Positions 21,231-24,087 of a stretch of DNA of 24,087 bases are shown here, piece by piece. Made by a program: the position numbers and the translations under genes. Where the stretch lies: positions 1 to 24,087 of IMG/VR virus record IMGVR_UViG_3300020202_001056; one strand, given 5' to 3'. The first letter of the stretch is position 1; each line of letters starts with the position of its first letter. Origin of the DNA: a virus. Under the pieces are notes generated by a model. It worked only from the letters and a program-made list of their open reading frames with translations, was not told where the DNA came from and made no database searches.

Positions 21231-21266
21231 ATATGTTTCCTTTTATTATATTTATTTTTCCAAAGA
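21231..21266 (-). promoter_or_regulatory. AT-rich leader with strong ribosome binding site
   Basis: A 36-base gap. On the minus strand AATAAATA (one mismatch from the T4-type late promoter TATAAATA) is followed by AAAGGAAA. The ribosome site is credible; the promoter match is weak in AT-rich DNA. Confidence 0.35.
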
Positions 21267-21818
21267 CTACAAGATAGAATGTAAATAAACAACTTCTTTA
21301 TTTATATCTTTTCCGTAAAGAGCTACCTCATGGCCATAACCGTGCCATTTATAAAGTTTAAAATAAGGATATTTTTGACGTAAAAGAACTCCTTTTGTAG
21401 AAAAATCATCACAAAGAATATAATCCGCGCGGGCCGCTTCGTATTCATCTAGCATATCTTGGGGGTTGTCGGAACCATCCAATAGAATAAGGTCTTTATT
21501 CGTTGGATTCGCTTTTAAATAACTTAAGCCACTACCAAGATAATAATTAATACCTTGAAAATAATCACCTAAAAGTTCCTTACAGATAGTTAAAGCGTTG
21601 GGATCGATATCGCAAACGGTTAGAGACCTGCCGAAACTTTTAACGTATTCCGCGAAAAAGAAAGTGCTAAAGCCGTCGCCAGCACGACCATTCCGATCAC
21701 GAGTCGCGCCGATCTCAAGGATATTAATTGGTTTTTGATTAAATAAAGAAAGAACTTCGTTAAAAATTATATCTCTATTACCTTTACCTTCTTTAAATTG
21801 TTGATAAGCATTACTCAT
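21267..21818 (-). CDS. Methyltransferase-like protein B
   Basis: A 183-residue class I methyltransferase. SAM loop ILEIGATRDRNGRAGDG (residues 33-49), acidic strand VCDIDPNA (68-75), and DLILLDGSDN at about 109-117, then DYILCDDFS. The middle is short and has no extra domain. It overlaps the glycosyltransferase gene by 8 bases and is followed by a 36-base gap. A CCGCGCGG word at 21425-21432 encodes ARAD. With the other methyltransferases in this cluster it suggests a heavily methylated glycan. Confidence 0.72.
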   Translation of the reverse strand: MSNAYQQFKEGKGNRDIIFNEVLSLFNQKPINILEIGATRDRNGRAGDGFSTFFFAEYVKSFGRSLTVCDIDPNALTICKELLGDYFQGINYYLGSGLSYLKANPTNKDLILLDGSDNPQDMLDEYEAARADYILCDDFSTKGVLLRQKYPYFKLYKWHGYGHEVALYGKDINKEVVYLHSIL

Positions 21819-22617
21819 AATATTTAATATAAAAATCGTATATCTTTCTTAACTCTGGATCGGCGGTTAAATCGCTACAATATCGGGCTTGATGCCAACC
21901 AATTTGTCTAAAAAGTTCGTCCCGAGTTACTAAATGAGCGCCGCCGGTTGCATGGTCTCGGGGATAAGTTCCATCTTCGGTTATAATCTTTTCTTTAAAA
22001 GAAAGTTTCCGTTGAATCGATTTTTCATCTAAGGGAGAAAAACCTAACCACATATGATATAAACCGGGGATGCGCAACGCATTTCTCATGCTACTCGTAT
22101 GTCGCCCCGCGCCAACATATTCCCCTTTCGAACGTCTATGTAGTAATCTCTCACTCCCGCGCGGATTCTTCATCCCTTTACTTCCAAAACATCGTTGTAA
22201 AACATAGGGAAAATTAGGGTCTAATTCCGCGCCGATTAATTCCGGCCGGTCAACCATTGTGATTGGCGCAAAAAAAAGACCGTTTACATTATTATTCACC
22301 GGTCTACTTATATCAGCAACCAAACCATTAAAATCAATACAAAAGATAAATTCGCTAATATTCAGAGTGATCTTCCAACCTTCGGTTTTCGCTTCGTAAT
22401 AGAATACCTCTTCGTCAATAGCAAAGCCATGAAAGTATTTATTTCTAGATGGAACGATTTCCCAAGTAGGTGTTAATTCTTTAATAATTGCGCGGGACCG
22501 ATCGGTCGAAGCGTAATCAATCAAGATTCCATGATCGAACATCCCCCGATGATGTTTCAACCAAAAAGGTAGTAAATATTCTTCGTTATAAAAATGAGAA
22601 ATTACGGTCTTTTTCAT
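21811..22617 (-). CDS. Glycosyltransferase-like protein, GT2/GT92 type
   Basis: A 268-residue protein. The start is diagnostic: VISHFYNEEYLLPFWLKHHR (residues 5-24), then FDHGILIDYASTDRS (27-41), as in glycosyltransferases of the GT2/GT92 kind that act on surface glycans. FIFCIDFNGLVADIS is a probable metal site in which DxD is replaced by DFN. Later FGSKGMKNPRGSERLL and GLYHMWLGFS form conserved blocks. It starts in TAATG overlap with the epimerase. A CCGCGCGG word encodes NPRGSE. Confidence 0.78.
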   Translation of the reverse strand: MKKTVISHFYNEEYLLPFWLKHHRGMFDHGILIDYASTDRSRAIIKELTPTWEIVPSRNKYFHGFAIDEEVFYYEAKTEGWKITLNISEFIFCIDFNGLVADISRPVNNNVNGLFFAPITMVDRPELIGAELDPNFPYVLQRCFGSKGMKNPRGSERLLHRRSKGEYVGAGRHTSSMRNALRIPGLYHMWLGFSPLDEKSIQRKLSFKEKIITEDGTYPRDHATGGAHLVTRDELFRQIGWHQARYCSDLTADPELRKIYDFYIKYYE

Positions 22618-23519
22618 TAATTCCGCACTGACCTTTTTGCGAGATGGTAATTTTGTTGGATTTGATCAATAATACTTATTGTATCGTCTTTAAAGGTAAA
22701 AGTAAATTCTTTTTCAAATTTTTTCGAATCAATACTAAAGTTGTAGGCGGTTGATACAAGTTTTGAAGTCGTTTGATGATTCGGTTGTTCTAACTTAATC
22801 GGACAATTTAGCTTTTTTGAAAATTCTTTAGCAATTTCTTCTGATGTGGAATTAAACGATGCGAGATTGTAAATTCCCCTTGTTTTATCTTGAACTAAAA
22901 TAGTTTCAACCGCGCGGCATAAATCTGTTAAACCTAAAATCGGGCGGTTAATTTCGGGGTTAAAAAGTTTAATATGTTTATTTATTTTATAAGATTCAAA
23001 CATCGCGTTGATCATTACGTCTACCCGTAAATTTGGTGAAAAACCACAAACCGTTCCAAAACGTAATCCAAAATAATTAATATCAGTTAAACTAACATAA
23101 TTGTCGATCATGTTTTTACTCAGATCATAAAAATTATGTGGAATATAGGTTCGATAATCTTCAGTAACAAATTTTTTTCGTGTATTACCGTATACACTCG
23201 AACTAGATGCGTAAATAAACTTTTGTTTCTTATTTAATTTAGAAAGTAACTCAACAAAATTACAAACATTATTTTTAAAACTTTCGTAACCCCTTGATTC
23301 GCAAGATTTAACGCTTGAATTACCAGCAAGTAAAATAATAGCGTCAAATTTCTCCAATAGACTTTTTTCAAGTTGATTAAAGTTGATCCGGTAATTATTT
23401 GAATTTACTACATTACCATAAAGGTCTAAATCAACGGTTTCGACTGTAAATTTCCTTGTTAAATGAAGAAAAAGGGCGCTACCGATATATCCGGTTCCGC
23501 CGATAATTAAAATTTTCAT
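22617..23519 (-). CDS. NAD-dependent epimerase/reductase (extended SDR)
   Basis: A 300-residue extended SDR. NAD loop IIGGTGYIGSALF begins at residue 5; acidic strand VDLDLYG (29-35); catalytic serines in YASSSSVYG (103-111); Y131 and K135 in NFYDLSKNMID; later LRFGTVCG and a NRPILGLTDLCRAVE segment, as in UDP-glucose epimerases and related reductases. It probably epimerises or reduces a 4-keto nucleotide sugar. It follows the C-methyltransferase by ATGA overlap, in line with branched deoxysugar synthesis. Confidence 0.85.
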   Translation of the reverse strand: MKILIIGGTGYIGSALFLHLTRKFTVETVDLDLYGNVVNSNNYRINFNQLEKSLLEKFDAIILLAGNSSVKSCESRGYESFKNNVCNFVELLSKLNKKQKFIYASSSSVYGNTRKKFVTEDYRTYIPHNFYDLSKNMIDNYVSLTDINYFGLRFGTVCGFSPNLRVDVMINAMFESYKINKHIKLFNPEINRPILGLTDLCRAVETILVQDKTRGIYNLASFNSTSEEIAKEFSKKLNCPIKLEQPNHQTTSKLVSTAYNFSIDSKKFEKEFTFTFKDDTISIIDQIQQNYHLAKRSVRN

Positions 23520-24087
23520 ATTAATTGAATATGAGGTAACGGTAGAATAAAATCCCCATTTAAATTATAATCCGAATGTTTTTCAATAATATTCCGAGCG
23601 AAATTCCAAGCGCTTATAAGTGTGTAAGGCGGATTCTTCTTTTTCCAAAATTCAACCGATTCAATTTTTACATTTTCCCCGGGAAGATATTTACCAACTT
23701 TTAATGGTGAATCGTCAACGCAATAATTAATATATTTTAAAGATTTTAATACTTTGTAAAGCGTGGTTAATTTCGCAGGTGCTCCGTAAGCGGCAATTTG
23801 AAGTCCAATTTCATGGTAAGTCTGTAATATTAAATTAAGATTAAAATCAATTCTTCGAAACTTCGTCATCCAACTTTGATATACCGATGGGTGATAAATT
23901 TTAGCCGCGTCTTCCGCTTTGATCATCTCATTAACTAAAGATGCTTCATTTGCCTTTTTTGAACAATAAACGCGAATACTACCACCTTGACTAATCGTCT
24001 TCTTAATATCAATTATGTTTAAACCGTATTGTTTTAATAACCGTTTTAAAGGCTTTATCGAATGATAAAAAATGTGTTCATGATAAA
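23516..24087 (-). CDS. C-methyltransferase of nucleotide deoxysugars, 3' part, cut by right edge
   Basis: The frame stays open to the right edge (190 codons visible), so the internal ATG at 23926 is not the true start. It enters with YHEHIFYHSIKPLKRLL, then LNIIDIKKT and QGGSIRVYC, the end of the methyltransferase domain. The C-terminal domain follows: IAAYGAPAKLTTLYKV, INYCVDDSPLKVGKYLPGE, YTLISAWNFARNII and a final FILPLPHIQ. This order is that of NovU/TylC3-type enzymes that add a methyl to carbon of a 4-keto-6-deoxy nucleotide sugar. The N-terminal zinc-binding part lies outside the window. Confidence 0.87.
   Translation of the reverse strand, partial: YHEHIFYHSIKPLKRLLKQYGLNIIDIKKTISQGGSIRVYCSKKANEASLVNEMIKAEDAAKIYHPSVYQSWMTKFRRIDFNLNLILQTYHEIGLQIAAYGAPAKLTTLYKVLKSLKYINYCVDDSPLKVGKYLPGENVKIESVEFWKKKNPPYTLISAWNFARNIIEKHSDYNLNGDFILPLPHIQLI

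Larger units (their letters stand above)
1598..22917. repeat. Dispersed 8-base palindrome CCGCGCGG, 22 copies
   Basis: Exact copies start at 1598, 3354, 5287, 5824, 6378, 6590, 7552, 8773, 9169, 10014, 10848, 11596, 12098, 12648, 13882, 14039, 16688, 17122, 18846, 21425, 22157 and 22910. At about 36 % GC, about 0.03 copies would be expected by composition. The hexamer CGCGCG is present 29 times, and 22 of these have the C and G flanks. All 22 copies are in coding sequence, read as Arg-Ala (12), Ala-Arg (7) or Pro-Arg-Gly (3), that is in all three frames. One-base variants lie at 166, 1231, 1286, 5725, 11176, 13294, 14098, 18115, 19347, 19561 and 22227. Counts were made by hand. Confidence 0.85.

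Noticed and set aside
21240-21260. T4-type late promoter-like AATAAATA
   Set aside because: One mismatch in a very AT-rich gap; similar strings occur by chance throughout.
1598-22917. CCGCGCGG copies as a CRISPR array or transposon ends
   Set aside because: Spacing is irregular, copies are only 8-18 bases, flanks are not shared, and the copies lie within intact genes.
1-24087. Stop-codon recoding as in some large gut phages
   Set aside because: TAA, TGA and TAG all end genes at plausible places with overlapping starts.

Overview
The window looks like a piece of a large double-stranded DNA bacteriophage genome, AT-rich (about 35-40 % GC in the lines counted by eye). Every gene I can support lies on the minus strand, and transcription runs from right to left. 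Genes are packed with gaps of 0-80 bases, and many stop/start codons overlap as ATGA or TAATG. TAA, TGA and TAG all serve as stops, so nothing suggests stop-codon reassignment. Several kinds of homing endonuclease are scattered among the genes. No structural, packaging or lysis gene, tRNA, CRISPR array or clear terminator was seen. The phage call is inference from gene content; the host is not visible.

Right part (about 11480-24087): a surface-sugar cluster. In transcription order it holds a C-methyltransferase of the deoxysugar type (cut by the right edge), an NAD-dependent epimerase, a glycosyltransferase-like protein, methyltransferases, a GIY-YIG endonuclease, a small coiled-coil protein, another glycosyltransferase, a riboflavin-type DHBP synthase (RibB), a phosphotransferase of the aminoglycoside/choline kinase fold, two tandem paralogous glycosyltransferase-like genes, a nucleotidyltransferase, a HAD phosphatase, a short transaldolase, a DUF3431 protein and a GDP-mannose-dehydratase-like SDR. 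Together these could make an unusual activated sugar (aldol chemistry, phosphorylation or dephosphorylation, NDP activation, 4-keto formation, C-methylation, epimerisation) and attach it to a glycan or virion protein.

Left part (1 to about 11200): replication, recombination and nucleic-acid processing. It holds a RecA/UvsX-like recombinase, a Vsr/DUF559-like nuclease, a GGQ release-factor-like peptidyl hydrolase, a PD-(D/E)XK nuclease, a SpoU-type RNA 2'-O-methyltransferase, a DnaB helicase, a DnaG-like primase without zinc ligands, a cupin, zinc-ribbon small proteins, a DUF2493 (SLOG) protein, a RecB/Cas4-like nuclease and a LAGLIDADG endonuclease. It ends with a split C-family DNA polymerase: a degenerate PHP-domain protein, a separate DEDDh proofreading exonuclease, a truncated NUMOD4-HNH remnant, and the start of what is probably the DnaE catalytic chain, cut by the left edge.

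The most unusual signal is a DNA word. The 8-base palindrome CCGCGCGG occurs 22 times by hand count, against about 0.03 expected from composition. It sits inside coding sequence in all three reading frames, like a highly iterated palindrome of a kind I do not recognise.
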